Under the pieces are notes generated by a model. The model saw only the letters and a program-made list of their open reading frames with translations. It searched no databases and was not told the origin of the DNA. Made by a program: the position numbers and the translations under genes. Shown one piece after another: positions 1 through 9,725 of a stretch of 64,000 nt of DNA (its first letter is position 1; the number at the start of each line of letters is the position of its first letter). The stretch covers positions 124,001 through 188,000 of the forward strand of contig NZ_STGV01000005.1 in NCBI RefSeq assembly GCF_004912165.1, read 5' to 3'. Source of the DNA: Peteryoungia ipomoeae. Lineage in GTDB: Bacteria > Pseudomonadota > Alphaproteobacteria > Rhizobiales > Rhizobiaceae.

Positions 1-2406
1 ATGCTTGGCATTGACCGCGAGATCGCCGGCCGCGCCCTGATCGAACTGCTCGGTGACGAGACCGTCCATGATCTGCGCAACGCCATTGCCATGGCACCGG
101 ATGCCAGTCGCCCGGCAGTGATTGCGCATATGCGCCTGCCGACCGGCAGCTATTTCGACATCGCCGTCCACCGGCAGAATGGCGAGGCGCTGATCGAGTT
201 CGAGCCGTCGCTGCGCCGCACCCAGCCCTTGCAGCTCGCGCGCGAGATGATTGGACGCGTCAAGGATATTTCCGATATCGATGCGTTGATCCAGGCCTCC
301 GCCCGCCTCGTGCGCGGCGTGCTGGGTTACGACCGCGTGATGATCTACCGCTTCGAGGAGGATGGCTCAGGCAAGGTCTCGGCCGAAGCGAAGCGCGCGG
401 ATCTCGAGAGCTTTCTCGGTCAGTATTTTCCGGCGACCGACATTCCCCGCCAGGCGCGTGTCCTCTACATGCAAAACCCGATCCGCGTCATCGGCGACGC
501 CAGCGGCACGCGCGTTCCGCTTCTGCCGGAGGACGAGGAGCGTCGCGCCCCGCTCGATCTATCCTTCGCGCATCTGCGCAGCGTTTCGCCGATCCACTGC
601 GAATATCTCCGCAACATGGGTGTTTCGGCCTCCATGTCGATCTCGGTCATCATCAACGACAAGCTCTGGGGGCTGATCGCCTGTCATCACTATGCGCCCA
701 AGGTGCTGTCGATGTCGGAGCGCATCGCTGCGGAAATGTTCGGCGAATTTTTCTCGCTGCATCTGCTCGCCCTGAAACAGAAGCGCAAACTCGACATTTC
801 AACAGACGCACGGCGATCGCTTGACCGCTTCCTGCAGGAAGCGTCCGGCCGCTCCGATGTTCAGGAAATCCTTGCGGAGGCCCTGCCCGAACTGCAAAAG
901 CTCTTTGCCTGCGATGGCGTCGGTCTGTGGATGAACGGCAACTGGACCCCCCACGGCGCCACGCCGCCGCGGGGCGCGGAGGACGACCTTGCCCGCTTCA
1001 TCACCGATGTTGCCGGTGGCCAGATCTGGGCAACCCATGCCTTGAGCCGCGATTTTCCTGCAGCGGAAGCGTATTTCGAGGAAGTCTCCGGCGTGATGGC
1101 CATACCGCTGTCGCAGCTGCCCAAGGACTATCTCTTCTTCTTCCGCAAGGAGCGCCTGCAGACGCTGAACTGGGCCGGCAATCCGGACAAATCGTATGAC
1201 ACGGGACCGCTGGGGGACCGGCTGACCCCGCGCAAGAGCTTCGCGATCTGGAAGGAAACCGTCCAGCGTCAGGCCGAGCCATGGCGCGAGACCGATCTGG
1301 AAATTGCCGAAGCGATCCGCGCCGCCACGGTCGAAATCGTCCTGCGCCACAACGAACTGATGGAGAACGAGCGCAGCAAGGCCGATGTGCGCCAGCGTAT
1401 GCTGAACGAAGAGCTGAACCACCGCGTCAAGAACATCCTCGCCGTGATCAAGTCGCTGGTTGCCGCGCCCAACAAGGACGCGCTCCCGAACGACGACTAT
1501 ATCGGCGCACTTCGCGGTCGCATTCAGGCGCTCAGCCATGCGCATGACCAGGTTATCCGCGGCGGCGGCGGCGGCAAGCTCGCCGAACTTGTCGATGCCG
1601 AGCTCCTGCCCTACCGAACGGGAACGACGGCGATCTCGCTGGCCGGACCGCCGATATCGCTCGACGCGCGCGCCCATTCGGTTGCGGCCCTCGTCATTCA
1701 CGAACTCTGTACCAACGCCGCAAAATACGGCGCCCTGTCGCGACCGAACGGTACGCTCACCATTCGCTGGGAGATGACCGACGAAGGCGACTGTCAGATC
1801 ATCTGGCAGGAGCGCGGCGGCCCGACCGTCGCGCCTGTCACCCGCAAGGGGTTCGGCACGGCCCTGATCGAGCGCAGTGTCCCCTATGATCTCGGTGGCA
1901 CCAGCCATCTAGACTATCAGCCCGAAGGTTTGACCGCGCATTTCTGCATCCCCGGTCGCTTCGTTACCTGGGACGCCGATGATATCGAGACACAGGCGGC
2001 CGTCGAGAAAAAGGAATCGATCGCAACCGCTGCCCCGATTGATATCAACGTGCCCGTGCTGCTTGTCGAAGATCAGGTCCTGATCGCCATGGATGCCGAA
2101 ATGATGCTGGCCGATGCCGGCATCGAAACGGTGGTGACGGCAAGCTCGAGCAGCGACGCCCTGACGCGCCTGAAAAGCTACACGCCGACGATTGCCATTC
2201 TCGACATCAATCTCGGTCGCGACACCTCTGTGCCTGTCGCCGAAGAGCTCGTCCGCCGCGGCATCCCCTTCGTCTTCGCCACCGGCTACGACGACCGCTC
2301 GGTCATTCCCGACGAGCTTCTCTCAATCCCGGTTGTACGCAAGCCCTATGATGCGACCGCGCTGATAAAGGCGCTGACCTCCTGCCTGGCTGAGGGAAAC
2401 ACGTAA
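1..2406 (+). CDS. bphP: Bacteriophytochrome hybrid sensor kinase (PAS-GAF-PHY-HWE kinase-receiver), 5' end cut by window
   Basis: Cytoplasmic red/far-red light sensor that binds biliverdin and autophosphorylates. The visible 801 residues show the tail of a PAS domain (1-75), a GAF domain (about 85-255) with PATDIP at 144-149 and chromophore-pocket His199, a PHY domain with the tongue motif PRKSF (410-414), an HWE/HisKA_2 kinase with candidate phosphoacceptor His474 in ELNHRVKN, and a receiver with phosphoacceptor Asp735. The PAS part is too short and the biliverdin-linking Cys near the N terminus is not in view, so the frame very probably starts upstream and the ATG at base 1 is internal. The HWE kinase plus C-terminal receiver resembles Agrobacterium Agp2/BphP2 rather than the HisKA-type BphP1. 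Its downstream regulator cannot be told from the sequence. Confidence 0.93.
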   Translation: MLGIDREIAGRALIELLGDETVHDLRNAIAMAPDASRPAVIAHMRLPTGSYFDIAVHRQNGEALIEFEPSLRRTQPLQLAREMIGRVKDISDIDALIQASARLVRGVLGYDRVMIYRFEEDGSGKVSAEAKRADLESFLGQYFPATDIPRQARVLYMQNPIRVIGDASGTRVPLLPEDEERRAPLDLSFAHLRSVSPIHCEYLRNMGVSASMSISVIINDKLWGLIACHHYAPKVLSMSERIAAEMFGEFFSLHLLALKQKRKLDISTDARRSLDRFLQEASGRSDVQEILAEALPELQKLFACDGVGLWMNGNWTPHGATPPRGAEDDLARFITDVAGGQIWATHALSRDFPAAEAYFEEVSGVMAIPLSQLPKDYLFFFRKERLQTLNWAGNPDKSYDTGPLGDRLTPRKSFAIWKETVQRQAEPWRETDLEIAEAIRAATVEIVLRHNELMENERSKADVRQRMLNEELNHRVKNILAVIKSLVAAPNKDALPNDDYIGALRGRIQALSHAHDQVIRGGGGGKLAELVDAELLPYRTGTTAISLAGPPISLDARAHSVAALVIHELCTNAAKYGALSRPNGTLTIRWEMTDEGDCQIIWQERGGPTVAPVTRKGFGTALIERSVPYDLGGTSHLDYQPEGLTAHFCIPGRFVTWDADDIETQAAVEKKESIATAAPIDINVPVLLVEDQVLIAMDAEMMLADAGIETVVTASSSSDALTRLKSYTPTIAILDINLGRDTSVPVAEELVRRGIPFVFATGYDDRSVIPDELLSIPVVRKPYDATALIKALTSCLAEGNT

Positions 2407-2490
2407 CGGCTCGCACCCCTGGATTGCCAGGGTTGTTTGAGCTGGGTCGCGGCGGTACGTTCCCCCTATGTTCACGCACGGGAGGGAACC

Positions 2491-2949
2491 ATGAAGTCGC
2501 TCGAACAGTTCATCGTCGAGGCCAAGGGGGGCACCTACATGGCCGGCAAGACTGCAGCAGAGATCCCGAGCCGTCTGGGGGCCAAGGACATCGCTTATGA
2601 GAACGGCCAATACCGCTACCTCGACAGTTACTACGGCGGGACCGACTTCGTCGGACAAGAGGCCATCTGGCACAAGGGAACACCGGTCTGGGCGATGAAC
2701 TATTATGGCCGCATCGTCGACGCCACACGCTTTGACGGAGAAAAAGCAGGCATCGTCATCAAGCAGGCCCTTCTTGCCCTCTATCAGGAGAAGCGCTTCC
2801 TGGGTGGTTTCGCCTACCGCCATCCGCTCGGGGAGTATATCGACGAGACAGCCGGCGACTATCGCAGCTTCACCGGCATCGAGCGCATTCTCGTAGACGG
2901 CGCCCTCGCCTATCGGCTGGACTATCATGGCGGTCTGATCATCCCGTAA
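2491..2949 (+). CDS. DUF5680 domain protein
   Basis: 152 aa soluble protein of unknown function. ATG 2491 is preceded by GGAGGGA at a good distance and is preferred over the upstream in-frame start at 2437, which adds an unconserved-looking leader. I recognise the DUF5680 pattern: an N-terminal helix (KSLEQFIVEAK), then YLDSYYGGTDFVGQE, WAMNYYGRI and a C-terminal LDYHGGLI. No signal peptide, membrane segment or catalytic motif of a known enzyme is evident. It stands alone, 84 bp after the phytochrome gene and 77 bp before the permease-kinase gene. Confidence 0.8.
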   Translation: MKSLEQFIVEAKGGTYMAGKTAAEIPSRLGAKDIAYENGQYRYLDSYYGGTDFVGQEAIWHKGTPVWAMNYYGRIVDATRFDGEKAGIVIKQALLALYQEKRFLGGFAYRHPLGEYIDETAGDYRSFTGIERILVDGALAYRLDYHGGLIIP

Positions 2950-3026
2950 GCGGTCTTGCTTTCCGCGCCAATCCCATGACAATGCCTAAATCAACATCAC
3001 TCAATGATGAGCGCTAGATTTTAGGC

Positions 3027-6000
3027 ATGCCAGCCCGCCAACGCATCATTCCCGTTCGACGGGACTACAATCGCTGGGTCGCGAACCAGACGCTTGAGGA
3101 TTATGCACTGCGCTTTACCGCAAAGGGCGCGCGACAATTTTCCTCCAGCCGCATTTCGCAGACGGCAATCGGCGCAATCTCATTTCTGGCGCTGGAAGCG
3201 ATCGGCGGGACGATCACCATCGCTTATGGCACCACCAATGCCTTCTTCGCCATTCTGGTCGCGGCCATCCTGATGCTGCTGATTGGTGTGCCGATCAGCA
3301 AATACGCGATCCGCAACGGCGTCGACATCGATCTCCTCACGCGAGGCGCGGGCTTCGGCTATATCGGATCCACGATCACCTCGCTGATCTATGCCAGCTT
3401 CACCTTCATGCTCTTCGCCATCGAAGCCTCGATCATGACCAAGGCGCTGGAACTCGCCTTCGGCATTCCTTTGTGGCTCGGCTATTTCATCTCCGCCGTC
3501 GTCGTCGTGCCGCTCGTCACCTATGGCGTCAGGATGATCTCGAAGTTCCAGCTGATCACCCAGCCTTTCTGGATCGTGCTGAACATCGCACCATTCGTCT
3601 TCATCGCTTTTCTGGATTGGGAAAAGATCGAGCTTTGGCGCGCTTTTGCCGGGGTCGACCATTCGAACGCGCATCTTGGACAGGTTGCGCCCTTCGACCT
3701 TCTGGAGTTCGGCGCCGCATCCGCCGTCATCCTTGCGCTGATGCCGCAGATCGGCGAGCAGGTGGATTTCCTCCGCTTCCTGCCGCCGAACGGCGCCCGG
3801 AAGCTGCATCACCGCATCGCCGTCTTTCTCGCCGGTCCCGGCTGGGTCGTGCTGGGTGTGCCAAAACTCCTCGCCGGCTCCTTCCTGGCGGTGCTGACGC
3901 TGTCGACCGGGGTGCCGATCAACGAGGCTGCGGATCCAGCCCACATGTATGTCGCGGCCTTCGGCTACATGATCCCCAATGACACGGCAGCCCTTTTGCT
4001 GATGGCCGGCTTCGTGGTGATTTCGCAGCTGAAGATCAATGTGATGAACGCCTATGCAGGCTCGCTGGCCTGGTCGAACTTCTTTTCCCGCCTGACCCAC
4101 AGCCATCCGGGCCGCGTCGTCTGGCTCGTCTTCAACGTCGCCATCGCGCTTCTCCTGATGGAACTCGGCATCTACAGCCTCCTGGAACAGACGCTCGGCA
4201 TCTTTTCGATCATTGCCATGAGCTGGCTTTGCGCCGTGTCGGCCGATCTCTTCGTCAACAAGAAGCTCGGCCTGTCGCCGGATGGCATCGAATTCAAGCG
4301 CGCCCATCTCTACGACATCAATCCGGTGGGCTGCGGCACGATGGCGATTTCGGCCGGCGTGGCGCTTGCCGCCCATTTCGGCCTGTTCGGGCCGCTGGTC
4401 GCGTCGCTTTCCACCTATCTCACCCTGATCGCCTTCATCATCTCGCCGCTGATCGCCTGGGTTACCGACGGCAAATTCTACCTGGCCCGCAAGCCGCGCC
4501 GCAGCTGGAAAAACGCAACCGGCATCACCTGCTCGATCTGCGAGCACCCTTTCGAGCCGGAGGACATGGCCTGGTGCCCCGCCTATGCCGCACCGATCTG
4601 CTCGCTTTGCTGCACCCTCGATAGCCGCTGCCACGACATGTGCAAACCGCACGCCACCATCGATGCCCAGGCCGCCGTCGTCGCGCGGACCTTCCTGCCC
4701 GAGACGGTACTGCAAACCCTGTCGACGCGGCTCGGACGCTATGCCTTGACCGCACTGATCTCGATTGGCCTGATCGGCGCCATCCTGGCACTGATCGCCC
4801 ACCAGGTGAATGCCGCGACACCTGAGATGGCGGCGGTGGTCAACCAGACGGTGCTCGTCGTCTTCTTCATCTTTGCCATCATGGCAGGCATCGTCTCGTG
4901 GTTCTACGTGCTGGCGCATGACAGCCGAGTGGTGGCGGAGGAAGAATCCTCGCGACAGAACACCCTGCTGCTCAAGGAAATTGCCGCGCACCGCAAGACC
5001 GATGCCGCCCTGCAGACAGCGAAGGAGACGGCGGAAGCCGCCAATCGCGCCAAGAGCCGCTATGTTGTCGGGCTCAGCCACGAATTGCGCACGCCACTCA
5101 ACGCCGTGCTCGGCTACGCCCAGATCCTCGAGCGCGACGAGACAATTCCCGCACCGCGCCAGTCCGCGATCAAGGTCATCCGCCGTTCGGCCGATCACCT
5201 CTCAGGCCTGATCGATGGCCTGCTCGACATCTCCAAGATCGAGGCGGGCCGCCTGCAGGTCTTCTCCAACGAGGTCAACATCCAGGACTTCCTCGACCAG
5301 CTCGTCGACATGTTCACGCCGCAGGCCGCCGCCAAGGGCCTGGCCTTCGAGCACCAGCGGTCGGGCAACCTGCCGCTCTACGTGCGCACCGACGAGCGCC
5401 GCGTCCGCCAGATCCTGGTCAACCTTCTCTCTAATGCCATCAAGTTCACCGACACGGGCACGATCCGTTTCGACGTTGCCTATCGCAGTCAGGTCGCCAC
5501 CTTCACCGTCAGCGATACGGGCCGTGGCATCGCGGAAAAGGACCTGAACCGGATTTTCGAGCCCTTCCAGCGCGGCGAAGCCGACAATGTCAGGCCGATG
5601 CCCGGCCTCGGGCTGGGGCTAACCATCACCAAGCTCCTGACCAACACGATGGGCGGTGAGATTGCCGTTGCAAGCGAGCGCGACACCGGCACCACATTCA
5701 AGGTCCGGCTGATGCTGTCGGCGATCGACCGCCCCAACACCGCCCCCGCACCGGAACGCCGCATCGCCTCCTATACCGGGCCGCGCCGGACGATTGTGGT
5801 CGTCGACGACAACGAAGACCATCGCGAATTGATGCGCGAGGTACTGGCGCCGCTCGATTTCGTCGTGCTGACCGCCGAAAGCGGACCGCAATGCCTGACG
5901 CTGATCGATGGCGTGAAGCCTGACCTTTTCCTTGTCGACATATCCATGCCCGGAATGAACGGCTGGCAACTTGTGGAACGGCTGCGCGATGCTGGCCAGA

Positions 6001-6410
6001 AGGCGCCGATCCTGATGCTCTCGGCCAATGTCGGCGATGCGCCGGCCTCCGGCGGCGAGGGCCATGACGATGCAATTGCAAAACCCGTCGATATCGGGCG
6101 ACTGCGCGACAAGCTTGCCCGGTATCTGGGGCTCGACTGGATCTACGCCGACGATAAGCGTCCCTCCGTTGCCGCGTCGCGAGCGGCACGCCCGGTCTCG
6201 CCAGGTCACATGCATATCGAGGAATTGCTAAGCCTCTGCGACATCGGTTATGTCCGTGGCATTGAAGCCAAACTTTCGGCGCTATCCGACACGCCTGAAA
6301 ATGCCGCGTTCATAAACCAGGCGCGGGTTCACTTGCAGGGCTTCGACATGGCCGGGCTGCGCAGCTACTTCGCATCCTTCGAGGCGGGAAAGGAAACCGT
6401 TGATGGCTGA
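3027..6410 (+). CDS. NCS1-type permease fused to hybrid histidine kinase with receiver
   Basis: 1127 aa inner-membrane protein. Residues about 1-490 form a multi-span permease like the cytosine/purine/hydantoin NCS1 family. A Cys-rich segment follows (Cys502, 505, 517, 525, 528, 529, 535, 539), which looks like a metal-binding knuckle. Two further membrane spans lie near 570-625, then a coiled linker, a HisKA domain with His685 in LSHELRTPLN, an ATPase domain (GLGLGLTI G-box), and a receiver with Asp971 (DISMPGMNG). The last ~80 residues may be a small helical output or Hpt-like tail without a clear His. Either the permease imports a ligand while signalling, or it has become a pure sensor; the ligand is unknown. 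The stop overlaps the next gene by 8 bp, so the two form a two-component pair. Confidence 0.9.
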   Translation: MPARQRIIPVRRDYNRWVANQTLEDYALRFTAKGARQFSSSRISQTAIGAISFLALEAIGGTITIAYGTTNAFFAILVAAILMLLIGVPISKYAIRNGVDIDLLTRGAGFGYIGSTITSLIYASFTFMLFAIEASIMTKALELAFGIPLWLGYFISAVVVVPLVTYGVRMISKFQLITQPFWIVLNIAPFVFIAFLDWEKIELWRAFAGVDHSNAHLGQVAPFDLLEFGAASAVILALMPQIGEQVDFLRFLPPNGARKLHHRIAVFLAGPGWVVLGVPKLLAGSFLAVLTLSTGVPINEAADPAHMYVAAFGYMIPNDTAALLLMAGFVVISQLKINVMNAYAGSLAWSNFFSRLTHSHPGRVVWLVFNVAIALLLMELGIYSLLEQTLGIFSIIAMSWLCAVSADLFVNKKLGLSPDGIEFKRAHLYDINPVGCGTMAISAGVALAAHFGLFGPLVASLSTYLTLIAFIISPLIAWVTDGKFYLARKPRRSWKNATGITCSICEHPFEPEDMAWCPAYAAPICSLCCTLDSRCHDMCKPHATIDAQAAVVARTFLPETVLQTLSTRLGRYALTALISIGLIGAILALIAHQVNAATPEMAAVVNQTVLVVFFIFAIMAGIVSWFYVLAHDSRVVAEEESSRQNTLLLKEIAAHRKTDAALQTAKETAEAANRAKSRYVVGLSHELRTPLNAVLGYAQILERDETIPAPRQSAIKVIRRSADHLSGLIDGLLDISKIEAGRLQVFSNEVNIQDFLDQLVDMFTPQAAAKGLAFEHQRSGNLPLYVRTDERRVRQILVNLLSNAIKFTDTGTIRFDVAYRSQVATFTVSDTGRGIAEKDLNRIFEPFQRGEADNVRPMPGLGLGLTITKLLTNTMGGEIAVASERDTGTTFKVRLMLSAIDRPNTAPAPERRIASYTGPRRTIVVVDDNEDHRELMREVLAPLDFVVLTAESGPQCLTLIDGVKPDLFLVDISMPGMNGWQLVERLRDAGQKAPILMLSANVGDAPASGGEGHDDAIAKPVDIGRLRDKLARYLGLDWIYADDKRPSVAASRAARPVSPGHMHIEELLSLCDIGYVRGIEAKLSALSDTPENAAFINQARVHLQGFDMAGLRSYFASFEAGKETVDG

Positions 6411-7332
6411 GACCCAGCGCCGCGACATTGTTCTCCTGATCGATGACAGCCCAGAAGCACTCGGCTTTCTCACCGAGGCCCTGGAGGCCTCAGATTACTC
6501 CGTGCTGATCGCCACCTCGGGCAAGGCAGCCCTCTCGATCGTCGATCGCATTAGCCCGGATCTCATCCTCCTGGATGCGGTCATGCCCGGCATGGACGGG
6601 TTTGAGACCTGCAAGGCGCTGAAGGACGATCCGCTTGTCGCGCAAGTCCCGGTGATCTTCATGACCGGCCTCACCGAGACCGAACATGTGGTCAAGGCAC
6701 TCGACTGCGGCGGCGTGGACTATCTGACCAAACCGATCAATATCGATGAATTGCGTGCGCGTCTGCGCGTACATCTGTCGAATGCCAGGTCAGCGCAAAG
6801 CGCCCGCGTCGCGCTCGATGCCGCCGGACGCCACCTGGTGGCAATCGGTGGCGACGGCCATGTGCACTGGACGACTCCGCAAGCCAACCGGCTGATCGAA
6901 ACCGCAACTGGTCAGGCTGACGGCATCACCGCGGTGGCAGCCGTGGCGGCCGACTGGATCGGCAAACGGCCGCCGATCGGCGCCGCCTCGCTGAGCCCGG
7001 CAGGCGCCCTCACCTATCGCAGCCCAGGCGGCCACAGCTTGAGCCTCGCCTTCCTCGGCACCGTCGGCATGGACGAACATCTGTTTCGCCTGACGGCAGC
7101 CGACACACGCAGCGAAGACGAAATCCTGCGCGGCCATTTCGGCCTGACACAACGCGAGAGCGAGGTCCTGCTCTGGATTGCCCGAGGCAAGCCCAACAAG
7201 GACATCGGCGAAATCCTCGGCCTATCGGCACGCACCGTCAACAAGCACCTCGAACAGATCTACGCCAAGCTCGGCGTGGAAAACCGCGCCTCCGCTGCCG
7301 TGAAAGCGGCGCACGCGCTGCGCGAGACGTGA
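6403..7332 (+). CDS. LuxR/NarL-type response regulator
   Basis: 309 aa DNA-binding response regulator. The N-terminal receiver has IDD at 13-15, phosphoacceptor Asp58 (LLDAVMPGMDG) and a C-terminal KP motif. A middle region of about 110 residues lacks a named domain, and the C-terminal LuxR helix-turn-helix starts near residue 240 (LTQRESEVLLWIARGKPNKDIG, ending in KLGVENR). The start at ATG 6403 gives an 8-bp overlap with the permease-kinase stop; a TTG one codon earlier is less likely. Translational coupling points to the fused kinase as its partner. Nearby candidate targets are the P-loop ATPase gene and the amino acid ABC operon, but no binding site could be defined. Confidence 0.92.
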   Translation: MAETQRRDIVLLIDDSPEALGFLTEALEASDYSVLIATSGKAALSIVDRISPDLILLDAVMPGMDGFETCKALKDDPLVAQVPVIFMTGLTETEHVVKALDCGGVDYLTKPINIDELRARLRVHLSNARSAQSARVALDAAGRHLVAIGGDGHVHWTTPQANRLIETATGQADGITAVAAVAADWIGKRPPIGAASLSPAGALTYRSPGGHSLSLAFLGTVGMDEHLFRLTAADTRSEDEILRGHFGLTQRESEVLLWIARGKPNKDIGEILGLSARTVNKHLEQIYAKLGVENRASAAVKAAHALRET

Positions 7333-7475
7333 CGGCGGGATAGCCCAAAGACGAGGCATCTCCGCCTGAACCCGGCCCGCCATCCCCAGACGCCTTCGCA
7401 TGCAGACAACGAGCCGTTTCCACTCGCCGGCTCAGGCACATGGGCCAAGGCGCACGAGAAAAAACAAAGGACACG

Positions 7476-8012
7476 ATGATGGACAATTTCGTCATCCTCA
7501 CCGGATGCTCCGGTGGCGGAAAATCGACGCTGCTGGCAGAACTCGCTCGCCGTGGCTTGGCCACGGTCGAAGAACCGGGGCGGCGCATCGTACGGCATCA
7601 GCAGGCGATCAGCGGCAGGGCTCTGCCCTGGATCGATCTGGCGGCTTTCGCCCAAGAGGCCATCCGGCTGGGGCGGGAAGATCGCAGGCGCATGGCCGGA
7701 CACGGTGGCAGGGTGTTCTTCGATCGTAGCCTGATCGATGCCACATCCGCTCTTGCTATCGCCACCGGCGACCAATCTGAGATCGAAGCGCTCAGAACCG
7801 ATGGCCGTTATCATCACCGCGTTTTCGCCGTCGCGCCATGGCCGGAAATTTTCGTAGAAGACCAGGAGCGCCGCCATGACTTCGCGGCCGCAGTCGAAGA
7901 ATACGAAAGGCTCGGCGCTCTCTATGCGGATCCCGGCTACACCTGGACGATCATCCCGAAGGCATCGATTGCGGAGCGTGCCGACTTCGTCCTGCGCACC
8001 CTGGAGAACTGA
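7476..8012 (+). CDS. P-loop AAA-family ATPase/nucleotide kinase-like protein
   Basis: 178 aa soluble protein. Walker A motif GCSGGGKST lies at residues 9-17; a Walker-B-like strand VFFDRSLID and a C-terminal helix follow, as in the AAA_28/zeta-like small kinase group. The start is ATG 7476 (a second ATG follows directly) after AAAGGA; the longer frame from 7440 has no support. It is 143 bp downstream of the response regulator on the same strand and ends 13 bp before a perfect intrinsic terminator. The substrate is unknown. Confidence 0.75.
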   Translation: MMDNFVILTGCSGGGKSTLLAELARRGLATVEEPGRRIVRHQQAISGRALPWIDLAAFAQEAIRLGREDRRRMAGHGGRVFFDRSLIDATSALAIATGDQSEIEALRTDGRYHHRVFAVAPWPEIFVEDQERRHDFAAAVEEYERLGALYADPGYTWTIIPKASIAERADFVLRTLEN

Positions 8013-8025
8013 GGCTCAAACGCAG

Positions 8026-8050
8026 AAAACCCGGCGCAAGGCCGGGTTTT
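8026..8050. terminator. Bidirectional intrinsic terminator
   Basis: Perfect 10-bp stem (AAAACCCGGC / GCCGGGTTTT) with a GCAAG loop between the convergent ATPase and livK genes. The T run on both strands lets it serve both transcripts. Confidence 0.85.
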
Positions 8051-8074
8051 CCGTTCAACCGATCTGGGATCGAC

Positions 8075-9190
8075 TTAGTTCTGGAAGTAGGAATACTTGC
8101 CGTCGTCACCCTTCTTCCAGGTGTACATGACGTAGTCCGGACGGGTGATGTCGCCCTTGGCGTCGAAGCCGAGTTCGCCGATGACAGTCGTGTACGGACC
8201 CTTTTCCTTCATTGCGGTCGCAACGGCTTCCGGATCAGCAGAACCGGCAGCCTTGGCAGCCGCTTCGATGACCTGCAGGGCAGCGTAGGAGTAGAGCGTG
8301 TAGGCTTCCGGCTCGAAGCCAGCGTCGCGGAACTTCTTCACGGCGTCGGCAGCGTTCGGGTTCTGGCGCGGATCCGGCGGGAAGGTCATCAGCGTGCCTT
8401 CGACAGCGTCGCCAGCGATCGAAGCCAGTTCGTTCGAGGTGATGCCATCGCCCGACATCAGGGTTGCGTCGAGGCCCTGCGAAGCCATCTGACGCATGAT
8501 CAGACCAGCTTCGGTGTGCAGACCGCCGAAATAGACGATCGAAACGCCGGCTTCCTTCATCTTGGCGATCAGGGCGGAGTAGTCCTTTTCACCAGCCGTG
8601 ATGCCTTCGTAGACGACTTCGGTCACGCCGAGGCCGTTCATGGCCTTCTTGGTTTCGTCAGCCAGGCCCTGACCGTAAGGGGTCTTGTCGTGAACGACGG
8701 CAACCTTGGCGTCCTTGAAGTTGTCGGCGATGTACTTGCCGGCGACTTCGCCCTGCTGGTCGTCACGACCGCAGACGCGGAAGGTGTTCCACAGGCCGCG
8801 CTCGGTGTAGTTCGGGTTCGTCGAAGCAGGCGTGATCTGCAGGATGCCGTTTTCGGCATAGACTTCAGACGCCGGGATCGAAACGCCCGAGTTGAAGTGG
8901 CCGATGACAAACTTGACGCCGTCAGCAACGAACTTGTTGGCGACCGAAACGCCCTGTTTGGCGTCCGAAACGTCATCGCCGAGCACGATCTTGATCTGCT
9001 CGCCGTTGATACCACCGGCTGCGTTGATGTCGGCGGCAGCCTGCTCGGCACCCTTCTGGAGCTGTGCACCGAAGGCGGCGTTCGGGCCTGTGAGCGGGCC
9101 GGCAACGCCGACGAGGATTTCGGCATAGGCGTTGCCGCTGAAGGCAACCATGGCCGTCAGCGCCACTGCCGAAAGAAGAGACTTCTTCAT
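8075..9190 (-). CDS. livK: Branched-chain/general amino acid ABC transporter substrate-binding protein
   Basis: 371 aa periplasmic binding protein of the LivK/BraC family. A signal peptide of about 23 residues ends in NAYA, followed by the family N terminus ([17 protein letters not shown]) and a two-lobe Peripla_BP_6 fold with [11 protein letters not shown]. It captures leucine-type or broad-range amino acids for the membrane complex encoded just upstream on the same strand. The order permease, permease, ATPase, ATPase, small protein, binding protein matches the rhizobial braDEFG...braC arrangement. The gap of 163 bp to the small membrane gene could hold its own promoter, which would fit the usual excess of binding protein. 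Confidence 0.95.
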   Translation of the reverse strand: MKKSLLSAVALTAMVAFSGNAYAEILVGVAGPLTGPNAAFGAQLQKGAEQAAADINAAGGINGEQIKIVLGDDVSDAKQGVSVANKFVADGVKFVIGHFNSGVSIPASEVYAENGILQITPASTNPNYTERGLWNTFRVCGRDDQQGEVAGKYIADNFKDAKVAVVHDKTPYGQGLADETKKAMNGLGVTEVVYEGITAGEKDYSALIAKMKEAGVSIVYFGGLHTEAGLIMRQMASQGLDATLMSGDGITSNELASIAGDAVEGTLMTFPPDPRQNPNAADAVKKFRDAGFEPEAYTLYSYAALQVIEAAAKAAGSADPEAVATAMKEKGPYTTVIGELGFDAKGDITRPDYVMYTWKKGDDGKYSYFQN

Positions 9191-9353
9191 ATTGTAACTC
9201 CCAAGTTTTTAGTGCGGGTCCGTTATAAAACCCTGCGCAGCACCCGCCCGGCTGCGCCGGTAAACTGTTCCACTCTCAAGGGGTCGGGCTTTGCGCCTCT
9301 TTCACCCCCTCATCGTCTTCCGTCGCCAATCTGCGACAGAAAACAACGACTTG

Positions 9354-9707
9354 TCAATCTTTGTTCTTCCACGAAAAATACGAGGTTCGCTCGTAAAGCC
9401 AGTAGTAGTTATCGACCATCTGCGTGGTCCGGCGCGACTGGAAACCGGCAATGGCCCAGGCCAGCAGAAGCACGACATCGATGACGTAAAAGAACGGGCT
9501 GATGAAGGGGCCGGCGAACAGCGAATAGTGCAGGAAGCGCATCGCAACGGCGAGACCCAGGATATAGACGAACACCGTGCCGTAGCCCTGCCAGCTCTCG
9601 GCAACGGCCTTGCCGGTACGCCACGCCGTCCAGAAGCCGAGCAGCAGCACCAGGAAACGCAGGACGTAGCGGACCGTTGTGTCGCTTTCGAAAAACAAAC
9701 CTTGCAT
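9354..9707 (-). CDS. DUF6867 family small membrane protein in the amino acid transporter operon
   Basis: 117 aa protein with three predicted hydrophobic spans (about 13-30, 42-62 and 68-90) and a hydrophilic tail rich in Tyr/Trp. I believe it is the DUF6867 family, which travels with LivHMGF-type operons in alphaproteobacteria. The ATG at 9707 sits after a GGGAGT ribosome site and 18 bp beyond the livF stop, so it is cotranscribed. It may be an accessory or assembly factor of the transporter; that role is inferred only from position. Confidence 0.75.
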   Translation of the reverse strand: MQGLFFESDTTVRYVLRFLVLLLGFWTAWRTGKAVAESWQGYGTVFVYILGLAVAMRFLHYSLFAGPFISPFFYVIDVVLLLAWAIAGFQSRRTTQMVDNYYWLYERTSYFSWKNKD

Positions 9708-9725
9708 GTCAATTACTCCCCGCGC

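Noticed and set aside
3180-5198. 672-codon open frame on the - strand
   Set aside because: It lies wholly antisense to the permease-kinase gene, is rich in Asp/Arg/Gln/His and matches no fold. It is a codon-bias shadow of high-GC coding sequence.
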